Program-made: the position numbers and the translations under genes
Source: Hofstenia miamia
Taxonomy: Eukaryota > Xenacoelomorpha > Acoela > Hofsteniidae
Assembly (NCBI GenBank): GCA_900660155.1
Contig: CABFPE010000097.1
Coordinates: forward strand, 773,003-837,002
Length of the DNA: 64,000 nt
Direction of reading: 5' to 3'
The notes under the pieces: model-generated
The model's database searches: none
Told to the model about the DNA's origin: nothing
What the model saw: the letters and a program-made list of their open reading frames with translations, nothing else
Part shown: one piece after another, positions 25,250-37,783 of the stretch
How positions within the stretch are numbered: position 1 is the first letter of the stretch
Layout: every line of letters starts with the position of its first letter

Positions 25250-26450
25250 AAATAACTCTTTAATCATTGAAGGAAATTCATGTCATCAAAATCATCGACC
25301 ACACGGGAGGGGAGATCTGCAAGATTGCATTCAGTAGGTATCCAACTAACTGATGCAACATGATGTTGAATGAGAAATTGGATTGTTATTGCCCACCAAG
25401 GTGAAAATTGAGATTAAAGCTTATTTTTCTTGATATTATAATGTAAAACTTTGTTATCAGTAAAAATGTGAAAAGTAAGGAGGTTATAAAAGCATGAAGC
25501 TCATTGTAGTATATTGGACATAAGTTAGAGTAGGAAGAAGTGTATTTAAATTGTAAATAGGGAAATAATCACCAATTCCAATTGAAGAAGCATAAAAAAA
25601 TAGGTAATTGGATCACAATAAAGAAGTGGAGAGTACAACTTAAAATTTTCTTTAATATAATTTGTAATAAATCGCGCCCATTACCAGTGGTAAGGGGATC
25701 ATCATATAATTCCTCTGCAAAGAGTAGTTAAGTTGTAGTAAAGTGGAAGGACAAAATTAACGCGACCAGCTAATTTGTTTTATTTTTTCATTGAAATCTA
25801 GTATAATAAATTCATTTAAAATAAATTTAAGTACATTTTTTTGATCCTGATTCTTTGTTATCTCTCCCTCTTTTAAGTCCATGTGTAGTCCTAAAATATC
25901 AATTAATCCATTAGTGCCGTAGATATATTCTTTAATTTGGACATTGAATGATTTTAATTTTGAAATCCATTCGTTAGTATCGTTGTTATATGATGAGTCA
26001 AATTGTCTATGTGTGCCCGAAAAAAGTCACAGATTTCTCTAATGGGTGATAATAAGTGATTTGAACAGAGATAACAATATAATGGAGATATGGATAATGG
26101 ATATTCCCATCTTAAGAATCTCCATCTATGGTTTCAATGGTCTATAAATGTATTTTTCCATCGATCTTCATTTTTAATTTTTTGTTGGTAGAAAGCATTT
26201 GGTATTTCGATTTTCATCATGCAATAATTGTTAATTTTTTTAAACGATTCTTTATGCAGTCGACTAGTCTTGGAAACCAAAATTTTGTTCTTTTCTGTAC
26301 ATCGCTACTTGGTGAGTAATCAACTACTAGTCTAAACTTTGTATAATCTTTGAAGAATTAGGTACAAGGAATGATTGAAACATAAGGGCGATCTAGATGC
26401 CTTCTCAATTACTCCATATTCAACATGTGGCTTAATGTTTCATTCAAATG
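25250..26450 (-). mobile_element. Fossil retroelement, pol part (RT-RNase H)
   Basis: Minus-strand similarity to the pol of the better-preserved copy at 35818-37783: the RT palm segment before and around the active-site region, the segment around DILGLHMDLKEGEI, and the RNase H part around IYYNELHAF. It is broken, with many breaks, and reads as an old copy. It is followed on its coding strand by the boundary block at 25105-25245. Protease and integrase are not seen. Confidence 0.6.
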
Positions 26451-26489
26451 TATCGTTTCAAGTTCATTCAAATATAAATAGTTATACAG

Positions 26490-27780
26490 CAATTTTTCCT
26501 ACAGAAATCCACTAATTTCTTTTCATATGTTACTATGTATGCTTCTTGAGAATTTTGGTAGACACATAGCAATATATTGTAACTATATATATATTGTATA
26601 TATATATATATATATATATATACACTAATACGTCCCTCTATGTATTCTTTCCACATAACTACATAAGCTGATTTTTCCAAATATTTCTGCCATTGGATTT
26701 CTGGGTAATATGGCCAACTTATTGTGGAGATTGTATAGAAATCCATTCTTTGTATATTTAAAGAATATAATGGATGAGAGTCTTTATAAATCTTTCATGA
26801 TTCTTTTTCATTTTTACTCAGAAATATCATTTTTGATCGAAAAATTTAATCCTGTGCTTTATATGAAATTGGATTTCCAAGACTTTCGCAATCCGTTATG
26901 AAAATATCGTTTTTGGTTCCAATTGAAATACATTCTATAACTTCTATTAGGTAGTTGAACGATATGATTCCTTTAAAATGTTGGTTTAGAAATGTAATCT
27001 CTCTTGTTTTATAGTGTTTGAATCGTCCATTTTCCCTAGTTTATAACTAACTCTTTTTATAAAAGTTGTGTTGCAGGGTAATTCAAATTTATTATAGTGA
27101 AGATATAATTTTATACAATTTTTCAAAGCTTCTCGAAATATTGGATATACTTCTTTAGAAATAAATTCCTTCATTTCCTGCACAAAAGATAACTCCTCTG
27201 GCCATCCTGATTCAATATATATATTCCTATATATTAATGACTGTAATCATGCTTTGCAATGTATATGAAATTATTAGTTTTCTTTTTTATTTCTATTTTT
27301 TCCTCTTTAGTACAGGAGTCAGAAGATTTTTTCATTATGATGGTATTTGTGGTCAGATTGATATTGAAGTCTTTAAGTCTGACACTTATCATTGCCGTCA
27401 AACATCCTCATAGACACAGTAGTATCCCAATTTTCATAATAAAATTGAGCTGTGTTATTATCGAGAAGTATGTATAGCTCTGTGTCATAGTAAGATTTTG
27501 CAAAGTCTGAATTTTGGCGTGTCTCTTGTATTGGCCCGCATGGATATTTTATTCCATGATTATATATGTTTAATATAGAATCAGAGCACTTACCAATTGT
27601 GTCGAATTCTTCTTTATGATTTAGAATTTCTCGTAGCTAATCGTTTGCTCTTTCTTCATTAACTTCTCTATTATGGTAAGACACTTGATTCTCTTGTATG
27701 GAAAACATCAGAGTGGTATTCTTCAGATTTCTGGCAAGTAAGTTGATCTCTTGACGTTTCTGTTGAAGATTTTTTTGTCT
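26490..27780 (-). mobile_element. Fossil retroelement, envelope-like part
   Basis: Minus-strand remnants of the envelope-like glycoprotein found better preserved at 28.1-33.8 kb: the N-terminal segment with NHGIKYPCGPIQ (near 27540), and the middle segment with KFELPCNTTFIKR (near 27060). A TA tract lies inside it. It is broken, with many breaks. It is preceded on its coding strand by the boundary block at about 27800-27935, the same arrangement as at 42.3 kb. Confidence 0.6.
26585..26622. repeat. (TA)n microsatellite inside the fossil env
   Basis: TA run with a small interruption, lying within envelope-like sequence. Confidence 0.85.
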
Positions 27781-27799
27781 TCTTTTCTTCCGAAGTTTA

Positions 27800-27935
27800 A
27801 GAAATAAGTTTTATTTTTAAAACTAATACATTCAATTGAGATAAAGGCACGTATATATAGAATTGATATTTACACGACCTTTGAGTCAGCAAATAAAAAA
27901 CTATATAGGAACATGCTGCACAAAAATGTAAATAA
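27800..27935 (-). repeat. Retroelement boundary block
   Basis: Plus-strand reading: AAATAAGTTTTATTTTTAAA, ACGTATATATAG, TTACACGACCTTTGAGTCAG, then ACATGCTGCACAAAAATG. On the minus strand it immediately precedes the leader of an env cassette. A second block begins only about 40 bp away at 27975, so two elements meet here end to end. Confidence 0.65.
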
Positions 27936-27974
27936 TTATTTAAACTTTAAATACAATCAATTGATTAGAGAACA

Positions 27975-28080
27975 GGGTATATATATTATTACTATTTACA
28001 TAGCCTTTGGACTATGCAAACAGAAACCATAATAGGCCATGCTGCACAAAATATTTACACTACAAAAAGCACCATAATTA
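27975..28080 (-). repeat. Retroelement boundary block
   Basis: Shares TTACATAGCCTTTGGACTAT and GGCCATGCTGCACAAAAT with the other blocks. On the minus strand it follows the end of an env cassette. Confidence 0.65.
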
Positions 28081-28081
28081 T

Positions 28082-30625
28082 AAATCGTAGGTAAGAGACA
28101 GAGACTTTGGCGGAGGATATAAAGGCATGGGAGGAGCCTTTGGAGAATGAGACTTAGCTTCAGGAACAAGGTGTTGAGATTTAGTAGATGTAACCTCTAG
28201 GGATCCTTTTTTAACCTGTTTTTAATTCGTTGTACCAAAGATGAACGAGATATAGGTAATATAATGACTTTAAATATGTAATTTAAAGTTGTATAGGCCA
28301 CCTATACGTCCACGAATAAGAGAATATAGACATGTAGAAAACCAATTAAACGAGTAATAGGTCTATCTATCCATTGAATAATCTTTACAAATTTAGAATA
28401 TATAGAGGCTTCGAGTTTTGATCAAAAGGAAAGCTGGATTTGATCCTCAAATGTTGTCCATATGTTTTTACTAGAGTTATGGTCAATCATATCGGAGGTA
28501 AGGATAATTGAATCAGATGTTATTCTTCTCTGCATGTAGAAATTCTGCTGTCTTCTGAAGTTATTAAGCATATCTAATGCAGAGATTTGTGGCATGAATG
28601 AAGTTGGTTTATAAATTACTTGAGAAATAGCCGACTCATACAAATCTTTAATGTTTCCAAGTTGGTACACACCATGACGGTTGTCATATTGATAGTATGA
28701 GTTGTTAATATTAATTATGAGATTAGGAAAAGCTTGGGGGCGTATAGTAAAATTTTCATAGACAAAATGAGAATTTAAGTCCAAAAATACGATTTTTCCT
28801 GTTTCATTATCAAAAACTGGCAGTTCTTTAGTTCTCTTTGGGAATGGCACAGTTGTATAATATTTCTGTGTGTAGACCTGCACATAATAGGCATTACCTA
28901 AATTTAATATGGATCTGCCTCGGTAGCCATCTATACTTAACTTTATTTTGTCCAAGTATGAGCTGAGATTAAGTGACAACATGTTTAATAACGATATACA
29001 ATCAGTATAGTCTATTCTTTTATAAATTCCATTTATTGAATTAGCTATTTTAAAAATTGTACTGCTGGTCTGTGATGGCATTATACTCCAGCAAATTGAA
29101 ATTATTATCGAAGAAATCTTTATTTTCTATACTAGAACTGGTAATATCGCTTCCTATATACAAATTAGGAATTTCAGTTTCGAGAAGTGTTATGTGCACA
29201 TATATAAGTTGACTTTGAACGAGGAAGGATAGCAATTTTATTATGTGGATTATAAAGAAATCCATTATTAGACAAATCCAGAGAGTATAATGGGTGAGTG
29301 TCTTTGTACAATTTGCAACTTTCTATTTCATTTTTGCGAATGAATATTAGTTTAGAACCTTTTATTATGTGATCCACTTTGTAACTTATGGGATTGCCTA
29401 AATTCTCGCAGTCAGTGACGTATACATCATTTTTTGTTCCAATTGAGTTACACTGTGTAACTTCTATCAAATAATTGAATGATATGATTCCCTTATATTT
29501 TCTATTTAGGAATTGGATTTCTCTAGTTTGGTAATGTTTTGAATACTCCATCTTTCCTATAGTATAAGAGAATCGTCGTATGTAAGTAGAATTGCAGGGT
29601 AATTCGAATTTGTGATAATGAGTATTGGATCCTTAAAATAGGGAAACAATTCAAGGAAAGGAAAGGAAAGATTTATTTATTTAGGTACTCGCAACCTGAA
29701 GGTTGAATAGTAGCACACGTATACAAATATAGGGAAAAGGTGACATAGGTACAAAAAAGGAATGATTGCTTGACGATCTGGAAATGTGTATCCTCATGTA
29801 CCATAGAAAGTGTCATAACTTCGGTTGATTTGAGAGTATATGAACGACTTGGCTTTGTTGTGCAATAATGGGGCTGCCAGCAGCGCTGATTGCGGAGATC
29901 GTGGCCAAATTGAGAATGTATTGAATTCTTCTATGTTCTTTACGAAAGCAAGATCATCAGACCAATCCGACTCATAGATGTTTTGAACAATCATTTGTAA
30001 GTATATGTACACTCCTTTATATTTATGGTTATAATCGTCTTTAGCAACATATATAAAATTATTAGTCTGTTTTTCGACTTTTAATATTTCTTTTTTGTTG
30101 CATGAATCTGACGATTTTTTCATTATCAGTGTATTTGTAGGAAGGTTCACATCAAATCCTTTAAGTCCTACACTTATTATGTGTGAGTACATACGACATG
30201 ATTCAGTAAAATCAAACTTATCATTGTAATATTCGACCATGTTGTTGTCGAATAATACATATAATCCTGTATCATGGAATAGCCTTACAAGGATCACGAT
30301 TAGCTCGACTCTCCTCTATTGTACCACATGGGTACTTTATAGAGCGGTTGTAAATATTTAAAATAGTATCAGATTGCTTAAGTATACTATTGTATTCTTC
30401 TTGTTGTAGTAAGATTTCTTTAAGCCAGCTATTTGTCCTCTCTTCAGTCACTTCTCTATTATTGTATGACACACGTCCGTTTTTTATTCCAAACATCAGA
30501 GTGGTATTCTTCAATCTTGAATCAAATAAGTGGATCTCTTGATATTTGGAAGTAGAGATTTTTGTGGTCTTCTTTATAGTGTGAAGAAGAAAATAAGTAA
30601 TAATATTACTTGATTCAATTACCAA
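28082..30625 (-). mobile_element. Fossil envelope-like glycoprotein copy
   Basis: Envelope-like gene on the minus strand. In order: an N-terminal part with YPCGTIEESRAN and a C/D-rich segment with ESDWSDDLAFV; a middle part with FELPCNST-type cysteines; a C-terminal ectodomain with IDYTDCISLLNMLS and YRGRSILNLGNAYYVQ; a decayed membrane segment (about 28260-28400); and a proline-rich tail ending in PLYPPPKSLS (about 28095-28130). The broken copy has several breaks and is interrupted by a separate insertion at about 29645-29918. Paired cysteines, many N-glycosylation sites, a C-terminal membrane segment and a short tail argue for a viral-type surface protein. The exact viral family is not established. 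Confidence 0.65.
29645..29918 (-). mobile_element. LINE- or SINE-type 3' end inserted in the fossil env
   Basis: This block is GC-richer than its surroundings and has no counterpart in the other env copies. On the minus strand it ends CGAGTACCTAAATAAATAAA followed by a CCTTT repeat, as expected of a non-LTR retroelement tail with repeated AATAAA. Only about 270 bp are present, consistent with 5' truncation on insertion. The family is not identified. Confidence 0.5.
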
Positions 30626-30629
30626 TGAA

Positions 30630-31560
30630 TCAATTATTATCTAAATAATTCAGGGTAGAATAGGCAACCCAAACATCTATAAATATTACGATAATAATGT
30701 GAATAAATGCCAACAAGTGGATTATAGGTTTATCACTCCAATGAAAGAATTGAATAAACTTGGAGTAAACAGAATGTTCGAACTTTTCCCAAAATGGCAG
30801 TTGTATTTGTCTGTCGAATGTGTTAAAGATATTGTCACTAGAATTGTGGCCAATCATGCTTTCCTTCAGTAAAATTGAGTCAGATGTTATTCTTTTTTGC
30901 ATATAGAAATTTTGTTGATGACGGAAATTATTTAACATATCAAGTGCAGAAATTTGCGGCATGAAGTTAATTGGATAGTAAATAACTTTTGTGATAGCAG
31001 ATTTGTATAGATCTTTAATATTACCTAATTGATATACACTGTGGCCATTATTGTACTGGTAAAAGCTGTCCTTGATGTTGTTAAAAAGATTGGGGAAAGC
31101 AGACGGCTGTAGAGTATAATTTTCATAAACAAAATGTGAATTGAGACCCATATCATTGTCAAATACAGGCAGCTCATTTGTTCGTTTGAAGAAAGGAACC
31201 GTGGTGTAATATTTCTGTGTAAAGAATTGCACATAGTAAGCATTGCCAAAGTTTAGAATTGATCTACCTCTATATCCACTTAATGACAATTTGATCTCAT
31301 CAAGGTAAGAATTGAGATTCATTGAAAGCATATTTAATAAAGATATGCAGTCAGTATAGTCAATTCGGCAAGAGATACTGTTAATTGAGTTGGCAATTTT
31401 AAAGGCCAACTGTTGATCCATAATCGCTTTGTATTCTAAGAGATTGAAGTTATTCTTAAAAAATTCTTTAATTTCAATGTTTGAACTGGTAATGTTGCTT
31501 CCTATATAGAGATTAGGAATCTCAGTTTCAAGCAGAGTAATATTGGGAATATCATTGGAT
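30630..31560 (-). mobile_element. Fossil envelope-like glycoprotein copy, C-terminal part
   Basis: A 263-codon open stretch carries the C-terminal ectodomain (IDYTDCISLLNMLSMN, YRGRSILNFGNAYYVQFF), the ISALDMLNNFR segment, and a membrane segment of about 20 residues near the end (IHLLAFIHIIIVIFIDVWVA). The N-terminal half is missing because another copy, ending in the block at 31565-31720, abuts it. The stretch is largely open with few breaks. It is followed almost directly on its coding strand by the start of the next env copy, without an intervening block. Confidence 0.65.
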
Positions 31561-31564
31561 TATT

Positions 31565-31720
31565 ATTATTATTATTTTATTTTTAAAAACAATACAGATC
31601 ATTTGATAAATTAAGCAAGTATATATAGGAGTAATATTTACACAGCCTATGGACTTGTAAATAAAACCAAATAAGGACCTGCTGCACAAAAATTATTGAC
31701 AAAAGTTACACACATAAATA
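31565..31720 (-). repeat. Retroelement boundary block with (TAA)n end
   Basis: Plus-strand reading: a TTATTATTATTATTATT run, then TTTATTTTTAAAAACAATAC, AAGTATATATAGGAGTAAT, CACAGCCTATGGACTTGTA, and ACCTGCTGCACAAAAATT. On the coding strand it follows an env stop region and ends in a TAA repeat that abuts the interior of another env copy, suggesting insertion of one element into the other. Confidence 0.68.
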
Positions 31721-31724
31721 AAGC

Positions 31725-33940
31725 ACTATTTTACAAATTGGACGAGGCAATATTTAATGACTTGGAAGGAGGATATAGACTTAAGGAAGGCGCAGAAGCT
31801 TTAATAGGAACAGCATCATCAAGGTCTTCTGATTACTTTTGTCCATGTAGATATCTCAATCTTTTAAATAATGAAGAGTTGAAGATAGGAATAACAACCA
31901 CTTTTAGGAAATACTTTAGTGAAGTATAAATAACCCAACAATCTATAAATATAACTATGTATAGATGAAATAAACCAATTAATTTGATCATAGGTTTATC
32001 AATCCAGTCAACTATATACAATAGCTTTGAATAAATTGAGTGTGATAATGATTCCCAAAAAGATATGTGTAAGTCTTGTTTGAAAGTTTGCCATATATTG
32101 TCTGAAACATTCTGGGATAACATTTTCTCAGAAAATATGATCAAATCAGAAGTTATTCATTTCTGCATGTAAAACTTCTGTTGCCATCGAATATTGTTAA
32201 GAACATCCATTGCAGAAATCTGGGGCATAAACGAAGTTGGAGAATAAACAACCTTTGCTATGGCTGAATTGTAGAGATCTTTAATATTACCCAACTGATA
32301 CACTCCGTGCCTATTATCGTATTGATAATACGAATCATTTATATTAATTATTAAATTGGGGAAGGCATCTGGTCAGAGTGTATAGTTGGGATACACAAAG
32401 TGTGAGTTGAGATCTAAAAACAAAATTGTTTTTGAGTCATTATCAAAGACTGGAAGTTCATTCATTCTTTTACTAAATGGAACCGTGGTGTAGTATTTCT
32501 GAGAGAAAAACTGTACATAATAGGCGTTGCCTAAATTCAGTATAGATCTACCATGGTATCCTTCTATGCTAAGTTTAATCTCGTCAAGATAGGATACAGG
32601 ATTTAGTGATAGTAAATTTAATAAGGCAATACAATCTGTGTAATCAATCCTTCTGTATATACCATTGATTGAATTCGAAATTTTAAACGCCAATTGTTGA
32701 TCTGTGATTGCTTTGTATTCGAGTAAATTAAAATTATTTTTAAAAAACTCTTTAGATTGTATTTTAGAACTTGTAATGTCATTACCAATGAAGAGATTTG
32801 GTATTTCTGTATTAAGCAATGTTATGTTGCATTTAATAGAAGATGAGTTTTTCGGAAATATTGCGATTTTGTTGTGTGGGTCATACAGGAATTGGTTGTT
32901 GGCAGATTTTAGAGCGTATAATGGGTGAGCATCTTTGTATAGGGTGCATTCTTCTTTGAAATTCTGTCTAATAAATACCATTTTTGATCAATATATTATT
33001 TGATCAGCCTTATATGATAAAGGATTACCCAAATTCTCGCAATCTGTTACATATACACTATGCTCTGTTCCAATGCTATTACATTGTATTACTTCAATAT
33101 AATAGGAAAAGGTTAGTATACCTTTAAAATTTTCTCCTAAGAGATTGATGCTTCTTGTTTTTTAGTGTTTGGCATCATCTATAGTACCTAAAGTGTATTT
33201 GATACTTTTAATGAAGGTTTCATTACAGGGTATTTCGAATGTTCAATAGTTTAAGTGTAGGGGTTTGCAATTTTGTAAGGATTCTTGAAATATAGGAAAT
33301 AGTTCCTTAGTATTGTATTCTTGTTGATCTTTAATGAATACCAAATCATCTGACCAATCTGACTCGTATTCTGATTGTATCATAAGATTTAATTTTATAT
33401 ATACTCCTTTAAATATTTCTTTAGTAGAGAATGTTTCTATGTTAGTTACAAATGCCAAGTCATCTGACCAATCAGATTCAAATACATTTTGGACAATCAT
33501 TTGTAGTTCGATGTAAATTCCTTTATAATAATGCTTATAGTCATCCTTCACCATATAAATAAAGTTATTAGTTTTCTTTTCTGTCTTTAGGGTTTCTTTT
33601 TTATTACACGAATCTGAGGATTTTTTCATAATAAACGTATTAGTTGGCAAATTAACATTAAAACCCTTAAGTCCGATGCTTATTAGTGTCATTCCACATC
33701 CTACAAGATTCTGTAAAATGGAACTGTTGTTATAATATGTGATGGTAGCATTGTCCAGCATAACATACAATCAAGTGTGGTGGATAGCTTTACTTGGATC
33801 TGGATTGGCTCTGCTTTCCTCTATTGTTCCACAGGGGTAACTAACTCCATGATTATAGATATTTTGCACTGTATCACTTTCTTTTGTAATAGGATTATAT
33901 TCTTCCTTATGTGATAGGATTTCCTTCAAACAATTATTCG
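31725..33940 (-). mobile_element. Fossil envelope-like glycoprotein copy
   Basis: Full-span envelope-like sequence in the same order as the neighbouring copies: YPCGTIEESRAN, the cysteine-containing N-terminal part with KKSSDSCNKKE, an ESDWSDDL segment, the IDYTDCIALLNLLS and YHGRSILNLGNAYYVQFF regions, a membrane segment (IGLFHLYIVIFIDCWVIY), and a proline/serine-rich tail. The ESDWSDDL segment of about 35 residues is duplicated in tandem here (about 33320-33530) and only here. The copy is broken, with several breaks. CpG dinucleotides are present, unlike in the adjoining pol part. Confidence 0.65.
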
Positions 33941-35560
33941 TTCTTTCTTCTGACACTGCTCTGTTGTTGTAATAGACTTGACCTTCTTTTATACTGAACA
34001 TCAGAGTGGGTTTCTTCAATTTTTTTCCTTTCTGTCTTATTTTCAAATTGAAGTCAAGAATATTGAGCTTTAGAATATTTTTCCTTTCCTTTGTCATCTT
34101 GACTTCACCTTTGCTTAGATCTACTTGCAAGCCTAGAATATCAATAACACCATTGGTTTTGAAAATGTATTCCTTAATTTTTATGTTAAGTGATTTTAAT
34201 TTTTCCATCCATTGATTGATATCTTCTTGAAATGATTTATCATAGATAAATAAAAAATCATCACTATGGCCCCATGAAAAATCATATATATTGTGAATGG
34301 ACCCAATAGATGATTAGACCACAGTTGGCAGTATAGGAGCAACATTGAAATGCCAATTGGTAGTTGGATAAACCTCTATTTTGATGGTCAATGAAAGTAG
34401 TTTTCCATCTGTCTTAATATTTTATTTTGTGTTGGTAAAATGTGTTGGCTAAATCTACTTTCATCATTGTGTAATTGTTTATTCTTGCCAATCTGCCTTT
34501 TATGCAATCTACTAGTCTGGGTAACCAGAATTTTGTGGCCTTTAAAATTTCACTAATAGGGGAATAGTCAATGACCATTCTAAATTTAGTGTAGTCTTTT
34601 GAACTCTTTGGCAATATGAAGGACTGGAAACATAAAGTGCTTCTGTAAGCTTTTTTAATGATGCTGCTAATGACATGCTTGTGTATAATCTCATCCCCAT
34701 GTTTCCAGGTCATTAAGAGGCCTTCCCTTCTTTTTGCAATATGTGAAGAATCTTTTAAATTTTATTGGTATGTTGAAAAACATTGATACTCTTTGTATAG
34801 GTAGATTCAGGTATTCACTTATTCCATGTATATAATTTCCCCTATTTTATATTTATACTTTCCTTTTACAGCATAAGAAGTTTTGACTGTTTTGTTTTTT
34901 GATGTGTTACATTTTGAATCATAGAATATAGGATTCTCATCAGAATTGTAAATAAAATTCAAAATTTTTTCATCTTTTAAATAATTTTTTTTACTTTTAT
35001 ATCTTTTCTTTCATATTCTAATGAAAATTCATCTGTTTGTACTTGTTCTTCATTCATAATTCATATCAATTGAAGGGACTTGAATTTTTGGTTCATTCTT
35101 TTCTTTATTATCATGTCTATTTATAATGGAATTGACTATAACTTCTTTAAATACTTCACTATTTTGATAGTCTTTAAGATATTCTTCTATTTCTAAAATT
35201 CAACAAGAATTAGGAGTAATTTCAAAAAATCAATTTTAAATGTATATATTAATTCATTTGGGAAAAACATTTCTGTTATTTTTATTCTCAAAGGGTATTC
35301 AATCAAGTCTTTTTCTATGAATGGAGAATCTAGAGACAAGCTTCTAATGGAAATTTGGAATGAATGGTGTTAAATCCTGCATAATGTCTTGCCAATCTCT
35401 GATTAAGAAAATCCAGCCACAACTTTGATCAGACATCTTCAGTTGAAAATTATACCTCTGCTTGGCTCAGAATCTGATCAAGCTGGATAAATGCTTTTAC
35501 ATTAATCTTGTGAAATTGGCTTACCAAATTTGTGATTTAATGTGTGACACATATATCATA
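33941..35560 (-). mobile_element. Fossil retroelement, pol part running into env
   Basis: Minus-strand pol remnant with the pre-RT segment (34800-35400), an RT part (FRMVIDYSPISEILKA near 34565) and the DILGLQVDL segment (near 34120). The sequence between this point and the env start in other copies is absent, so RT sequence passes straight into env sequence at about 34040. Retroviruses and errantiviruses express env from a spliced RNA, and the join lies where other copies have an AG-ended, acceptor-like sequence. This may therefore be a retrocopy of a spliced transcript. It is broken, with many breaks, and contains no CpG. Confidence 0.55.
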
Positions 35561-35604
35561 TTGGCTGCCATGAGGTGAGAATTCATAGGCAAACACTTTT
35601 TTAA

Positions 35605-35760
35605 AAATAAGTAATGTTTTTATTTTTAAAAACAATACAATATGTTTGATAAAAGAGCATTCTTATATATAAGTAATGTTTACTAAGCATATAGACTCAG
35701 TAAACAAAACCATATAAGGTGATGCAGCAATTTACAAATCAATTAAATATTTACAGTATG
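35605..35760 (-). repeat. Retroelement boundary block
   Basis: Plus-strand reading: TTTTATTTTTAAAAACAATA, TTATATATAAGTAATGTTTA, AGACTCAGTAAACAAAACCA, then a GATGCAGCA core. It directly follows the pol of the copy at 35818-37783 on the coding strand. Confidence 0.6.
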
Positions 35761-35817
35761 TTCATAATAAATTTTCAATAAATTAAGAAAATCAATTTGG
35801 GGAAACAAATCTACTTC

Positions 35818-37783
35818 TCAAGATGGAAGATCCGCCAAATTGCACTTGGATAGAACCCAATAGACGCCATTTACATGGTGATACATGAAATATTGAATGA
35901 TGATTGACCACCATGGAGAGAACTTTGATCTAAGTTTATTATGTTTTAGGTTATAATACAATGCCTTGTTATCAGTGAAAAAATCGATATATGGTGTATA
36001 TAGAGTTGTATATAACAACAAACAAACAAAGGCATGTAATTCATTGTAGTAGATTGGAGTTAAAGGAGAATAAGCAGATAATGAGGAATTCTCATGAGGT
36101 AAAAATATACCAATACCAATATTTGAGGCATCAAAAAACACGTTTAATGAATGAGGTTGAGAAATTGCGGGATATAATTTAAAGTTTTCCCTAAAGTAGT
36201 TTATTAGGAACTTGGCCCATTGCCAATGGAATGACGATCCTCATATGATGCCTCCACACAACATTGTGAGGTTGTAATAAAGGGGTAGCACAAAATTTAT
36301 TCTTCCTGCAACCCTTTGTCGTACTTTAAGATTAAAGTCAAGGAAATTAAACTCATTAATTATAAATTTTAGGATATTTTTTTATCCTCCATCATTTGTA
36401 TTTCTCCTTCTTTAAGGTCTACTCAAAGTCCTAATATATCTATTACACCATCAATATCATAGATATATTCTTTAATTTTAACATCAAAACTTTTTAGTTT
36501 ATCCATCCAATGTAAAATATCATTTAAGTAGGATTTATCAAATATGAGCAAGAAATTGTCTATGTGTGCCCATGAGAAATCACATATCTCCCTTATAGGT
36601 GATAACAAATGGTTAGACCAAAGTTGACAGTTCAAATGAGATATGGATATACCCATTGGTAAATGAATGAATCTCCAATGACAGTCTCTATGATTGACAA
36701 AAGTAGTTTTCCATCTGTCATTGTTTTTGAGTTTCAGTTGGTAGAAAGCATTAGCAAGGTCGATCTTCATCATCATGTAGTTATTGAAACGTGACAAAAT
36801 TTTGTTGTTTTTAAGATTTCACTAATGGGTGAATAGTCAATAACCATTCTAAATTTGGTGTAATCTTTAGAACTTTTGGGTACCAAGAACAACTGAAAAC
36901 AAAGAGGACTTCGTGAGGCCTTTTCAATAATACCATTTTTTATGTGTTGTTTTATAATTTCGTCGGCGTGCACTGTTTCAAGTTCATTCAATTTTCGGCC
37001 TTTTTTCATGCAGTAGACTACAGGTCTTTTAAGTTTTATCAGAATATTGAAGAACATAGAAACTCTTTCTCGAGGTAGATTAAGGTAATCACTAATTCCA
37101 TTAATATCTATGGTATCTATCAGATATTTATACTTTCCTTCTACCTGGTAAGAGGTTTTAACAGCTTTATTTTTGGATGCATTTCGTTTAGAGTCATAAA
37201 ATATCGGATTTTCGTCACTGTTGTAGATAAAGTTAAGTATTTTTTCATTTTTTAAATACTTTTTATCTACTTTTAGTTCTTTATGTTCATATTGAACATT
37301 AAATTCTCCAACTTGTATTTGTTCAGTGGATAAATCAACTTGAGTAGAGGTATCAATTTCCTGGTTTTGGCTACAGTTATTATTATTTTTGTTTTCTATA
37401 ATAGAATTAAGAATAACTTCCTTGAAAATTTCGCTTTCCTGAAAATCTTTAAGGTAATTTTCTATTTTAGGTAATGCTGATGGTCCAAGAAAGTTAATGA
37501 TTTTTTGTTGGTAAGATAAATCTTCTACATCTATACTATTATTAAAATTATCATTTGTAATTGAATCATACCTTTCAAAACTATCTTCTTCTATGATTTC
37601 AAATAGTGGTTTATCTTGAAAGAGATCATCAATTGTTGGTGGAAAAGTTATATTGGTATAAAAAGGTGTATTATTAGGTTTTATGGGTGCATGATAAATA
37701 AGTCTCTTAATTATCCTTAGGTTGTTGTCCTTTGGATCCAGTATATTTCTTTTTGTATTTGTTAAATCTATTTCTGTTGCCAT
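35818..37783 (-). mobile_element. Fossil retroelement pol (RT-RNase H), best-preserved copy
   Basis: Minus strand. An acidic, asparagine-rich N-terminal region (about 230 residues) precedes an RT whose recognisable segments include GIIEKASRSPLCFQLFLVPK, FRMVIDYSPISEILK and FIHLPMGISIS. An RNase H follows with FFDASNIGIGI, IYYNELHAF, DNKALYYNLK and WVLSKCNLADLPS. After RNase H the coding sequence ends and the boundary block begins: no integrase, protease or tyrosine recombinase is recognised. It is broken but with only a few breaks, so it is younger than its neighbours. The RT has Ty3-like features in its N-terminal half; the family assignment is left open. Confidence 0.7.
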
